A stretch of DNA of 64,000 nt from Nanchangia anserum (GTDB lineage Bacteria; Actinomycetota; Actinomycetes; Actinomycetales; Actinomycetaceae), in assembly GCF_015240065.1 (NCBI RefSeq), contig NZ_CP060506.1:930001-994000 (forward strand), written 5' to 3'. Shown in pieces: positions 36,887 to 45,067 of this stretch. Each line of letters begins with the position of its first letter. Position 1 is the stretch's first letter. The translations under genes were made by a program, and so were the position numbers. Below the pieces are notes generated by a model. It saw only the letters and a list, made by a program, of their open reading frames with translations. It had not been told where the DNA came from and did no database searches.

Positions 36887-37323
36887 TGTGCGAATCCCTG
36901 CAACGACGGGTAATAGGTCATCCGGAATTTGCCGATCTGGACCTCGTCGCCGCTGACCAAGCCGACTTCTTCGACCCGTTCGCGGTTGACGTAGGTCCCG
37001 TTGAGCGAGCCGAGATCGCGCACAGCGTATCCCCCGCCCGGCTGCGCACTGAATTCGGCATGCTTGCGCGAGACCGTGACGTCGTCGAGGAAGATGTCCG
37101 ATGACGGCTTGCGCCCGATCGTCACGCGCGGGGAATCCAGGAGAAAGCGCGCACCGACGTTGGGTCCGCGCCGCACGACGAGGAGGGCCGATCCCGCCGG
37201 AAGTGCCTCGACGGCAGTGCGGGCATCTTCGCGAAGATTGAGGTGAGACACGTCGATTTCACCCGTGTGCACGGCGCCGAATACGGCGGTCTGCGTCGGA
37301 TCCACATGGGGGTTAGTCGACAT
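36883..37323 (-). CDS. garA: FHA-domain protein of the GarA/OdhI type
   Basis: GarA/OdhI proteins inhibit 2-oxoglutarate dehydrogenase when unphosphorylated and are switched by Ser/Thr kinases of the PknB/PknG kind. The protein has 146 residues. An N-terminal PTQTAVFG stretch resembles the phosphorylated Thr motif. The FHA domain has GPNVGARFLLDSPRVTIGRKPSSDIFL, the SRKHAEF phosphothreonine-binding loop and LGSLNGTYVN. The ATG at 37323 with GGAGGG upstream is preferred over GTG 37326. The gene is followed by ftsR, as in mycobacteria. Confidence 0.92.
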   Translation of the reverse strand: MSTNPHVDPTQTAVFGAVHTGEIDVSHLNLREDARTAVEALPAGSALLVVRRGPNVGARFLLDSPRVTIGRKPSSDIFLDDVTVSRKHAEFSAQPGGGYAVRDLGSLNGTYVNRERVEEVGLVSGDEVQIGKFRMTYYPSLQGFAQ

Positions 37324-37352
37324 CACGCGCCCTCCTCACGAACGAAACGTAT

Positions 37353-37381
37353 GTATCAACATCATAGCGGTGAGGTCACAA
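37353..37381 (-). promoter_or_regulatory. Candidate garA promoter
   Basis: On the minus strand TTGTGA (37376-37381) and TGATAC (37353-37358) are spaced by 17 bases within the 63-base gap between pepN and garA. The predicted start is about 20 bases before the ATG. Confidence 0.45.
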
Positions 37382-37386
37382 AATCG

Positions 37387-39909
37387 TTAAGCGCTGAGCG
37401 CGGATGCCGCGGCAACCTCGCGGTGGCGTGCGAGCCGACGACGCTGGTGATCGAGTCCCTGGCTGATGACGCGGCGCAGGGCCTCGGGCATATCCGTGGT
37501 GACGAAGTCGGCGATCTCTCGCACCGCCGGGTGCGTCGCCGCGTCGCCATCGCCACCATCGACAGCAGCCGGGAATGCGCCGTAGGCGACTTTCATCGCC
37601 ATGTGTAGCGGGCGCGCCTGCCAGGCGGCGAGGATGTCGCGGCAGTAGCGATGGGCGTCTCGCGCCGGCTCGCGTGTCGGCAGCCACAGTCCTTCCAGGA
37701 GCGCGTCGATCTCCTCATTCGACGCGCTCGTGTCCGACCACACCCGCTCGCGCACCTCTGCCTCGCGTCCGGGCAGCGATGAGCGGGCGGCGAGCGCGCG
37801 CATGCGGCCTCGACCCGACGAATCGTGATCTCGGTAGAACGCGTCGATATCGGCTGCGTCCCACCGCCCCGTCGCGGCGCAGGCGCGGACGATGAACCAG
37901 CGTTGATCGAGCGACAGCAGCGGGCTGGTCCCCAGCGCCTCGAGCCGGTCGAGCTCACCCGGCGTGGGGCACCCGTGCATGAGAATCCGACACAGGTGGG
38001 GGACCCACGCGTCGAGCCGCGTACGATCCGCGCCCTCGAGCGCGTCAAGAATGGCCCCGCTCAGCGGCCGGGCAACGGCGTCGTGGAGGCTGCGCGGGAT
38101 GAATGCCATGAGGTCGCCCACTCCGGCGATCGCGGAGGGCCGCAGGGCGGGATCCTCGCGATCGGCCTGAATCCAGCCGCGCCTGAGCACGTCGACGATG
38201 CCGATTTTGCCGTCACGGGCAGCGTCGAACAGCGACAGCCACAGCACGGCGCGCGCCTGGGGATCGGGGATACGCGCGAGGTCATCGAGACAGGCCTCCC
38301 ACACGCGCGGATCCTGGCGAGTTATGGCATACGTCGCACCGGTGGCGTTCACCACGATTGGCTCGGTGCCGCTCAGCGAAGTCGGTGCGGGAACCGGGTC
38401 GAGCTCGATGTCGCGTCGCTCACTCAGCGCCGGACCATCTTCGGCACGGCTCAGGCTCACCACCGCGAGCCGATGCGGGCGCAGGGTTGCTTCGGGATCG
38501 ACATCGTTCGCCCGCTGCGACAGCGTGTCGCCCTCAACCTCCAGGATCGAGGGTCCCGACGTCGCCAGCCACGCCTCCACCCACGAGGTCACGTTGCGGC
38601 CGGAGGCACAGGCGAGGGCCTCGATGAGGTCGCTGAACGTCGCCGAGGAAAACGCGTGGTCGGCGAAGTAGCGACGGGTTGCCTCGACGAAGTGGTCGTG
38701 GCCGACCCACGTGACGAGCTGACGCAATACGCACGCACCCTTGGCGTAGGTGATGCCGTCGAAGTTCTGTTTCGCCGCCTCGACGTCGTCGATTGTCGCG
38801 AGAATGGGGTGAGTCGTCGGCAGTTGATCCTCGACGTGGGCCCAGCCTTCGCGTCGCAGCGTGAATTCGCTCCATCCCGTCGCGTATTCCGTTGCGTGGG
38901 TGAGCGCCTCGGTGCCCTCGTGATCGGCGAAGGATTCTTTCAACCACAGGTCGTCCCACCAACGCGGGGTGACGAGATCGCCAAACCACATGTGACACAT
39001 CTCGTGCAACACCGTGCCCGCAAGTGCCTGCCGACTGGCCCGCGTCGGGCCACCGCGGCGAATGTAATGCTCGTTGAACGTCACGAGCCCGGGATTCTCC
39101 ATCGCCCCGATGTTGTATTCGGGGACAAACACCTGGTCGTACTTACCCCACGGGTAGGCGAAGCGGTAACGCTCCATGAAGAAGCTCAGGCCCTGGTGGG
39201 TGACCCGCTCGATGTCGTCGACGTCGAGGTCAACGGCCAGCGCCGCCCGGCACAGGTAGGTCAGCTCGATCTCGAGGTCGCGCCCCGCACACGTTCCGCG
39301 CCACGGCGTTCCGCGGACCTCGTGATAATCGCCGCCGATGACACAGGTGAGATAGGCCGACAGCGGCGGCGTCGGAGCGAAGTCCCACGTGAGCGCCGTC
39401 TCACCGAGGCGGCGAGTGCACTCGGTGGGCTGATTGGCGCGCACGATCCAGTGCTGGGGCGCGTGAACATGGAACGTCCAGGACGCCTTGAGATCGGGCT
39501 GGTCGAGGCACGGCCACGCGGTGTGCGCATCCATCGGCTCGAAGTGGGTGTAGCAGTAGACCCGCCCGTCCTCGGGATCGACGTAGCGGTGCAGGCCTTG
39601 GCCATTCGTCGAGTACGCGCACCGGGCCTGCACGCGAATGCGGATCTCGCCGTCTGGAACATCGGCGAGGTAGATGTGGTGCTCGTCGCGCTCGTACGGC
39701 CAGGTCGTGCCGTCGATTTCGACCGAGACGACCTCGCCCGCGATGTCGATCATGAGGTCGCCACCGTCCACGCTCAGGGTGAACGTCGAGGTAACGGGGT
39801 ATGACGTCTCCTCCCCGGTGGCGCCCGTGAGATCGACGTCGACCTCCATCGCCGTGAGCGTCACGGATTCACTGCGGTGGGCGGCTTGGGTCCGGGTGAG
39901 CACACTCAT
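37387..39909 (-). CDS. pepN: M1-family aminopeptidase N
   Basis: This is a cytosolic zinc aminopeptidase that removes N-terminal residues from peptides. The 840-residue protein shows the exopeptidase motif GAMENPG and the zinc site HEMCHMWFGDLVTPRWWDDLWLKESFA, in which two His and the distal Glu bind the metal. The C-terminal ERAP1-like helical domain follows. No signal peptide is present. The ATG at 39909 begins the family sequence; TAACCT ends six bases before it, suggesting a leaderless transcript. The long open frame on the opposite strand is a shadow. Confidence 0.95.
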   Translation of the reverse strand: MSVLTRTQAAHRSESVTLTAMEVDVDLTGATGEETSYPVTSTFTLSVDGGDLMIDIAGEVVSVEIDGTTWPYERDEHHIYLADVPDGEIRIRVQARCAYSTNGQGLHRYVDPEDGRVYCYTHFEPMDAHTAWPCLDQPDLKASWTFHVHAPQHWIVRANQPTECTRRLGETALTWDFAPTPPLSAYLTCVIGGDYHEVRGTPWRGTCAGRDLEIELTYLCRAALAVDLDVDDIERVTHQGLSFFMERYRFAYPWGKYDQVFVPEYNIGAMENPGLVTFNEHYIRRGGPTRASRQALAGTVLHEMCHMWFGDLVTPRWWDDLWLKESFADHEGTEALTHATEYATGWSEFTLRREGWAHVEDQLPTTHPILATIDDVEAAKQNFDGITYAKGACVLRQLVTWVGHDHFVEATRRYFADHAFSSATFSDLIEALACASGRNVTSWVEAWLATSGPSILEVEGDTLSQRANDVDPEATLRPHRLAVVSLSRAEDGPALSERRDIELDPVPAPTSLSGTEPIVVNATGATYAITRQDPRVWEACLDDLARIPDPQARAVLWLSLFDAARDGKIGIVDVLRRGWIQADREDPALRPSAIAGVGDLMAFIPRSLHDAVARPLSGAILDALEGADRTRLDAWVPHLCRILMHGCPTPGELDRLEALGTSPLLSLDQRWFIVRACAATGRWDAADIDAFYRDHDSSGRGRMRALAARSSLPGREAEVRERVWSDTSASNEEIDALLEGLWLPTREPARDAHRYCRDILAAWQARPLHMAMKVAYGAFPAAVDGGDGDAATHPAVREIADFVTTDMPEALRRVISQGLDHQRRRLARHREVAAASALSA

Positions 39910-39915
39910 TGTTCC

Positions 39916-39921
39916 AGGTTA
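39916..39921 (-). promoter_or_regulatory. -10-like hexamer before pepN
   Basis: TAACCT on the minus strand ends six bases before the pepN ATG, with no Shine-Dalgarno between. No -35 match is evident. Confidence 0.35.
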
Positions 39922-39955
39922 AAGTCGCGCACCTGCGAGGCCAAAACGCGCGTGC

Positions 39956-41155
39956 CTAACGAAGATCGCGGGAGGCGGGCGAGCGCGCCCCCACGAGGAA
40001 GGCCGCCAACGGCATGACGAGCACCGACGCGGCACCGGCGCACACGAGGGTCGACGCCGTCGTCACCGACATCGCCTCCTGGCTGACGGCCAGCTGGGTG
40101 ACGGCGACGATAATCGGCAGGTTCGTCGTCGCATAGCAGGCCGCCGATATCCGTTCCCGGAAGCCCAGACGGGTGTGGAGATCGTCCGTGAGCGGGAAGA
40201 AGGATGCAACGAAAATGGGCAGCCCCCGCACGGCGATGAGGCAGGCGAGGAACCACAGCCAGCCGGCGAAATCGTTGACCACCACCGCGGGATCGATCGC
40301 CGTGCCCGAGATGACGAAGAAGATGGGGATGAAGAACCCGTAAGCCAACCCGTCGAGTTTGCCGTCAAATTCCTCGCGCCCATTCGGGATGGTCTGGCGC
40401 ACGATAAAGCCCGCAGCGAATGCCCCCAAGACGAGATCGATGCCGAGACCGTCGGCCAGTGCCACGAGACCGACGAGGAGAACCGCGGCGAGGCGGACGC
40501 TCAACTGCGCGGTGGTTTCGGCCTCGAGGTGGATCATCCGGACGATCCGCTCCCCCGCCTCGACGACCCGCTTGCGCACGATCATGATGACGAAGGTCGC
40601 GACGGCGAAACCGATGACTCCGATGACCGAGATCACCGTCGACCGCGCCGAGAGCACGAGGGCGATGAGCAGAATGGGGCCGACCTCACCGACCGCGCCC
40701 TGCGTCATGATGAAGCGCCCCTGGGGGCTGCCAAGAATCCCGCGATCGCGCAATATTGGCAGCAGCGTGCCGAGTGCCGTGGCCGTCATCGCGATGATCG
40801 TCGCACCACCTTCGACCGAGATGACGTCGATGCGTCCCCGCCACCAGATGACGCCGGCAGCCAGCATCAGGGAGACGATCCACGTGTACGTCGCGTTGCG
40901 CCCGAGCCTGCTGACGAGGTCGCGCTGGTCGACCTCGTAGCCGGCCATGAGAAACAGAAAGGCCATGCCGATCTCGCCGATGAGCCCCAGTTCGGCACCC
41001 GGATGGACCCATCCCAACCCGTGCGGTCCGACCGCGATGCCGTAGCCGAGCAAGACGATGACTTCGGGCAACAACCGGTGAGGGACAAAGTGGGCAATCG
41101 AGGCCGCAAGAACGCAGCCAACCAAGATGACAAACAGAGCACTGAGCGCGGACAC
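39956..41155 (-). CDS. CPA2-family cation:proton antiporter
   Basis: This is a 399-residue membrane protein with about 12 helices. It has the Na+/H+ exchanger domain in the KefB-like branch: IVLLGYGIAVGPHGLGWVHPG, GMAFLFLMAGYEVD, TATALGTLLPILRDRG and the late helices FFIPIFFVISGTAIDP. No C-terminal NAD-binding TrkA-N domain follows. The GTG at 41155 with GAGGAGGT upstream begins the protein at VSALSALFVILVG; the longer open frame would run over the tRNA-Pro region and has no homology. It is divergent from tRNA-Pro. Confidence 0.88.
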   Translation of the reverse strand: MSALSALFVILVGCVLAASIAHFVPHRLLPEVIVLLGYGIAVGPHGLGWVHPGAELGLIGEIGMAFLFLMAGYEVDQRDLVSRLGRNATYTWIVSLMLAAGVIWWRGRIDVISVEGGATIIAMTATALGTLLPILRDRGILGSPQGRFIMTQGAVGEVGPILLIALVLSARSTVISVIGVIGFAVATFVIMIVRKRVVEAGERIVRMIHLEAETTAQLSVRLAAVLLVGLVALADGLGIDLVLGAFAAGFIVRQTIPNGREEFDGKLDGLAYGFFIPIFFVISGTAIDPAVVVNDFAGWLWFLACLIAVRGLPIFVASFFPLTDDLHTRLGFRERISAACYATTNLPIIVAVTQLAVSQEAMSVTTASTLVCAGAASVLVMPLAAFLVGARSPASRDLR

Positions 41156-41222
41156 GGCACCTCCTCTCGGTATCGCCCTATTGTTCCGGTACACCCGCCA
41201 TCGCGCACGCCGTCGATTCGAT

Positions 41223-41251
41223 TTGGACATCACCGACAAACGGGGTACCTT
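41223..41251 (+). promoter_or_regulatory. tRNA-Pro promoter
   Basis: TTGGAC (41223-41228), a 17-base spacer and TACCTT (41246-41251), ending 11 bases before the mature tRNA. The spacing and position are ideal. Confidence 0.6.
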
Positions 41252-41262
41252 TGGTGAGGCAA

Positions 41263-41336
<74 letters not shown>

Positions 41337-41344
41337 CGAATCAC

Positions 41345-41387
41345 TCTCCCGGGTGGCGGTGCAATCCGCGACCCGGGAGATTTTTCT
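41345..41387 (+). terminator. Intrinsic terminator after tRNA-Pro
   Basis: A ten-base stem TCTCCCGGGT / ACCCGGGAGA (41345-41354 with 41371-41380) is followed at once by TTTTTCT. Confidence 0.9.
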
Positions 41388-41421
41388 ATCGTGGTTGATG
41401 CATGTGGGGCGGGTAGATACC

Positions 41422-41446
41422 AAAAAGCGCCGCTTACAGCGGCGCT
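41422..41446 (-). terminator. Intrinsic terminator after the tRNA-Gly/tRNA-Val unit
   Basis: On the minus strand AGCGCCGCT and AGCGGCGCT form a nine-base stem with a three-base loop, followed by TTTTTG. It sits four bases after the mature tRNA-Val 3' end and faces the tRNA-Pro terminator. Confidence 0.9.
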
Positions 41447-41450
41447 CTCG

Positions 41451-41525
41451 TGGGCGATACTGGACTCGAACCAGCGACCTCTTCCGTGTCAAGGAAACGC
41501 GCTAACCAAACTGCGCCAATCGCCC
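41451..41525 (-). tRNA. tRNA-Val (anticodon GAC)
   Basis: The acceptor is GGGCGAT/ATCGCCC and the D arm GCGC/GCGC. The anticodon loop is TTGACAC on a TTTCC/GGAAG stem, the T loop is TTCGAGT and the discriminator is A. CCA is not encoded. It is co-transcribed behind tRNA-Gly with a single base between them. Confidence 0.95.
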
Positions 41526-41526
41526 G

Positions 41527-41599
41527 AGCGGATGACGAGACTCGAACCCGCGACCCTCACCTTGGCAAGGTGATGCTCTACCAACTGAGCTACATCCGC
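41527..41599 (-). tRNA. tRNA-Gly (anticodon GCC)
   Basis: The acceptor is GCGGATG/CATCCGC, the D arm GCTC/GAGC, the anticodon stem TCACC/GGTGA with loop TTGCCAA, the T loop TTCGAGT, and the discriminator T as usual for Gly. CCA is not encoded. It is first in a two-tRNA unit with tRNA-Val. Confidence 0.95.
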
Positions 41600-41632
41600 A
41601 TGTCTTGAACCGTCCTCGGTCAAGCGGTTGAA

Positions 41633-41660
41633 ACTGTAGCAGGTCGTCTCGCGGTGTCAA
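41633..41660 (-). promoter_or_regulatory. Promoter of the tRNA-Gly/tRNA-Val unit
   Basis: On the minus strand a perfect TTGACA (41655-41660) is followed after 16 bases by TACAGT (41633-41638). It is the best consensus promoter in the window and lies about 34 bases before the mature tRNA-Gly. Confidence 0.7.
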
Positions 41661-41704
41661 AATCGACACCGGTGGTGCGAGCCAGGCACCGCCGTCCCCA
41701 CGAT

Positions 41705-41733
41705 TTGGTCACGGCCGCGGCGTGGGTTAACCT
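41705..41733 (+). promoter_or_regulatory. tRNA-Val(CAC) promoter
   Basis: TTGGTC (41705-41710), a 17-base spacer and TAACCT (41728-41733), 11 bases before the mature tRNA. The arrangement repeats that of the tRNA-Pro promoter. Confidence 0.6.
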
Positions 41734-41744
41734 GAGTGACGCTT

Positions 41745-41816
41745 GGGCGGTTGGCTCAGTGGTAGAGCGCTTCGTTCACACCGAAGAGGTCGCGGGTTCG
41801 ATCCCCGCACCGCCCA
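41745..41816 (+). tRNA. tRNA-Val (anticodon CAC)
   Basis: The acceptor is GGGCGGT/ACCGCCC and the D arm GCTC/GAGC. The anticodon stem CTTCG/CGAAG carries the loop TTCACAC, and the T arm is CGGG-TTCGATC-CCCG. The discriminator is A. CCA is encoded at 41817-41819, unlike in the three neighbouring tRNA genes. Confidence 0.95.
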
Positions 41817-41826
41817 CCACGCTACG

Positions 41827-41853
41827 ACCCGCGCTGTTGCGCGGGTTCTTTTG
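41827..41853 (+). terminator. Intrinsic terminator after tRNA-Val(CAC)
   Basis: The stem ACCCGCGC / GCGCGGGT has a four-base loop and is followed by TCTTTTG. Confidence 0.85.
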
Positions 41854-41942
41854 TACTCGAGGCCGGCTCAGCCTCTGCCGTAGCATGGGGACATGCGCGC
41901 TCGCGCGAGTGCCTCGCCCATCGAATTGCTCGGGAGGAGCTC

Positions 41943-42848
41943 ATGTACACGACTATCGCCGTACTCGTCATCGTCATGGTGTTGTTGACCCAAGCCCTGT
42001 TCGTCGTCAAACAGCAGCAGGCCTACATCATCGAACGTCTGGGGAAGTTCAACCGCGTTGCACAGCCGGGATTGAACGTCAAGATCCCGTTCTTCGACCG
42101 CATCGTCAAGCGCGTCGAGCTGCGCATCCAGCAGCTCGATTTGACGGTGGAAACGAAGACGCACGACAACGTCTTTGTCACGATCCCCGTCTCGGTGCAG
42201 TACCAGGTCTCCAACGCCGCCGACTCCTACTACCGGCTGGCCTCGCCGTCGCAACAGATCACGGCCTACGTCTTCGACCGCGTGCGCTCCTCGCTCTCCC
42301 AGCTCGACCTCGACGACGCGTTCTCGTCGAAAGACCGCATCGCGCGCGAGATCGAGTTGACGCTGTCGCAGGAGATGGACGGCTACGGCTTCCGTATCGT
42401 CAACACCCTCGTGACGGATATCAACCCCGATCCGACGGTGCGCGCCTCGATGAACTCGATCAACGCTGCTCAGCGTGAGCGCGAGGCCGCGATCTCGCTC
42501 GCCGAGGCGGAAAAGATCAAGATCGTCAAGCAGGCCGAGGCCGATGCGGAGTCGAAGAAGCTTCAGGGTGAGGGCATCGCGAACCAGCGCAAGGCGATCG
42601 TCGATGGTCTCGTCAGCCAGTACGAGTCGCTGCGCGACGCGGGAATCGGCTCGGAGGCCCAAGAGATGCTCCTGCTCACCCAGTATTTCGACACGCTCCA
42701 AGAGATCGCCAAGCACTCGCGCACACAAACGCTCATGCTGCCGTCGAATCCCGGCGGTGTGGCCGATGCCATGACCGAGCTGCGCAACTCACTGCTGTCC
42801 TCGTCTATGGCGACGTCGCAATACGCGCGCGACATGCCCGAAAACTAG
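41943..42848 (+). CDS. SPFH/Band 7 membrane protein (QmcA/HflC-like)
   Basis: This is a 301-residue membrane-anchored protein. Residues 1-20 form one hydrophobic helix. The SPFH domain follows with VVKQQQAYIIERLGKFNRVAQPGLNVKIPFFDRI, then a long Ala/Glu-rich coiled coil (REREAAISLAEAEKIKIVKQAEADAESKKLQGEGIANQR). The family forms membrane rings and modulates membrane proteases or microdomains. No NfeD partner gene is adjacent. The start has GGGAGGAGC upstream. A terminator follows, so it is a single-gene unit. Confidence 0.9.
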   Translation: MYTTIAVLVIVMVLLTQALFVVKQQQAYIIERLGKFNRVAQPGLNVKIPFFDRIVKRVELRIQQLDLTVETKTHDNVFVTIPVSVQYQVSNAADSYYRLASPSQQITAYVFDRVRSSLSQLDLDDAFSSKDRIAREIELTLSQEMDGYGFRIVNTLVTDINPDPTVRASMNSINAAQREREAAISLAEAEKIKIVKQAEADAESKKLQGEGIANQRKAIVDGLVSQYESLRDAGIGSEAQEMLLLTQYFDTLQEIAKHSRTQTLMLPSNPGGVADAMTELRNSLLSSSMATSQYARDMPEN

Positions 42849-42860
42849 GGCAACTTTTCC

Positions 42861-42901
42861 GGCTCGGCGCCCCGGATAGCTTCCAGGGTGCCGAGCCTTT
42901 T
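42861..42901 (+). terminator. Intrinsic terminator after the SPFH gene
   Basis: GGCTCGG (42861-42867) pairs with CCGAGCC (42891-42897), with further pairing inside, followed by TTTT. Confidence 0.8.
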
Positions 42902-42937
42902 CGCGCCCTGGACGAAAGTTCATGATTACCTAGGAGT

Positions 42938-45067
42938 ATGGATAAGTGGCCAGGACTCCCCTATCCGCTAGGGGCAACCTACGACGGCACGGGCACGAAC
43001 TTCGCGCTGTTCTCTGAGATCGCGCAGCGCGTGTGGCTGTGTCTCCTCGACGAGGATCGCAACGAAACCCGGGTCGAACTCACCGAGGTCGACAACCACG
43101 TGTGGCACGTCTACCTCCCCCAGATCCTGCCCGGGCAGGCCTACGGCTATCGGGTGGAAGGACCCTATGACCCAGCACACGGCCACCGCTGCGACCCGTC
43201 GAAGCTCCTGGCTGATCCCTATGCCAAGGCGTTCACGGGCAACGTCGGCACCGCCCAGTCGCTGTATTCCTACGACTGGTCGGACCATTCCCAACGCTGC
43301 GAGCAGGATTCCATCCACGACACGATGGTCGGGATCGTCACTAATCCCTATTTCGACTGGGGGCGCGATCGACCTCCGGGGCACGCCGTTCACGACCTCG
43401 TCATCTACGAGGCCCATGTCAAGGGATTGACCCAGCTCAACACCGAGATCCCGCCCGAGCAGCGCGGCACGTACGCCGGCATCGCGCATCCGGCGACGAT
43501 CGCCCACCTAAAAGACCTCGGCATCACTGCCCTGGAGCTCATGCCGGTCCACCAGTTCGTCAACGATCCCTACCTGCAAGAACGCGGGCTATCGAACTAC
43601 TGGGGCTACAACACGATCGGCTTCTTCGCCCCGCACAACAGCTACGCTTCGGCCCCGGACCCGGCCAGCGCCGTCCAAGAGTTCAAGCAGATGGTGAAGT
43701 CGCTGCACGAGGCCGACATCGAGGTCATCCTCGACGTCGTCTACAACCACACGGCCGAGGGAAATCACCTGGGCCCGACCCTGTCGTTCCGCGGCATCGA
43801 TAACAGCGCCTATTACCGCCTCGTCGACAACGACGCCTTCCACTACTTCGATACGACGGGGACGGGCAACTCCCTCCTCATGCGCTCCCCCGCGGTGCTG
43901 CAGCTCATCATGGACTCGCTGCGCTACTGGGTGGTCGACATGCACGTGGATGGATTCCGCTTCGACCTCGCCTCAACACTTGCCCGTCAGTTCCACGAGG
44001 TCGACAAGCTCTCGGCATTTTTCGACATCATTCACCAGGACCCCGTCCTGTCCCAGACCAAGCTCATCGCCGAACCCTGGGACGTCGGCGACGGCGGCTA
44101 TCAAGTCGGGGGATTCCCGCCGAAATGGTCGGAATGGAACGGCAAATACCGCGACACCGTGCGCGACTTTTGGCGCGGTGAATACTCCCGCCTGGGCGAG
44201 TTCGCCTCGCGCCTGTCGGGTTCGGCCGATCTCTACGAGCAAACCGGGCGCCGTCCCATGGCCTCGATCAACTTCGTCACCGCGCACGACGGCTTCACGA
44301 TGAACGACCTCGTGTCCTACAACGACAAGCACAACGAGGACAACCTCGAGGGCGGCGCCGACGGCGACAACAACAATCGCTCGTGGAACTGCGGCGCTGA
44401 GGGACCCACCGACGACCCGGCAATCATCGAATTGCGCGCTCGTCAGCACCGCAATTTCCTCACCACCCTGCTGCTGAGCCAGGGCATCCCCATGATCTCT
44501 CACGGCGACGAATTCGCCCGCACCCAGGGCGGCAACAACAACGCGTATTGCCAAGACAACGAGATCTCGTGGGTGCACTGGGATCTCAACGACTACCAGC
44601 GCGACATGGCGCAGTTCACCAAGCACCTCGTCGCCCTGCGCACCGATCACCCGGTGTTTCGACGCCGACGCTTCTTCGCCGGGCGCCCCGAGCGCGGCGG
44701 CGAGTCGGCGCTCGGCGAGATCGAGTGGCTGACCCCCGAGGGCCAGCACATGTCCGAGACCGACTGGAACGAAGCCTCGGCACGCTCGGTCATGATCTTC
44801 CTCAACGGCCAGGCCATTCGCGAACCCGATCCGCACGGGCTGAGGATCGTCGACGACGACTTTTTGCTGTTGTTCAACGCTTCACCCGATGCGGTGGTAT
44901 TCACCATTCCCGACGGCCTCTACGGCAGGGTGTGGACCGAAGTCGTCAACACGTTCGCTCCCGCGCGCGAAGACGCTGAGATTCGCGAGCACCTGGGTGG
45001 CGACTCGTTGCGCGTGGAAGGACGCTCCACGGTCGTACTCATGAACCCGAAGGATGAACAAGCGTGA
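42938..45067 (+). CDS. glgX: Glycogen debranching enzyme GlgX
   Basis: The product is a GH13 isoamylase-type enzyme that removes short branches from phosphorylase-limited glycogen. The 709-residue protein has an N-terminal CBM48-like domain (PYPLGATYDGTGTNFALFSE) and a catalytic barrel with the nucleophile Asp in MHVDGFRFDLAS, the acid Glu in KLIAEPWDVG and the stabilising Asp in FVTAHDGFTMNDL. The ATG at 42938 has TAGGAGT upstream. The stop overlaps the treY start, so glgX feeds linear maltodextrins to TreY and TreZ for trehalose. Confidence 0.95.
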   Translation: MDKWPGLPYPLGATYDGTGTNFALFSEIAQRVWLCLLDEDRNETRVELTEVDNHVWHVYLPQILPGQAYGYRVEGPYDPAHGHRCDPSKLLADPYAKAFTGNVGTAQSLYSYDWSDHSQRCEQDSIHDTMVGIVTNPYFDWGRDRPPGHAVHDLVIYEAHVKGLTQLNTEIPPEQRGTYAGIAHPATIAHLKDLGITALELMPVHQFVNDPYLQERGLSNYWGYNTIGFFAPHNSYASAPDPASAVQEFKQMVKSLHEADIEVILDVVYNHTAEGNHLGPTLSFRGIDNSAYYRLVDNDAFHYFDTTGTGNSLLMRSPAVLQLIMDSLRYWVVDMHVDGFRFDLASTLARQFHEVDKLSAFFDIIHQDPVLSQTKLIAEPWDVGDGGYQVGGFPPKWSEWNGKYRDTVRDFWRGEYSRLGEFASRLSGSADLYEQTGRRPMASINFVTAHDGFTMNDLVSYNDKHNEDNLEGGADGDNNNRSWNCGAEGPTDDPAIIELRARQHRNFLTTLLLSQGIPMISHGDEFARTQGGNNNAYCQDNEISWVHWDLNDYQRDMAQFTKHLVALRTDHPVFRRRRFFAGRPERGGESALGEIEWLTPEGQHMSETDWNEASARSVMIFLNGQAIREPDPHGLRIVDDDFLLLFNASPDAVVFTIPDGLYGRVWTEVVNTFAPAREDAEIREHLGGDSLRVEGRSTVVLMNPKDEQA

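Noticed and set aside
37825-39804. 659-codon open frame antisense to pepN
   Set aside because: The opposite strand encodes a full aminopeptidase N with the zinc motif; the antisense frame has no recognisable domain and reflects GC-rich codon bias.
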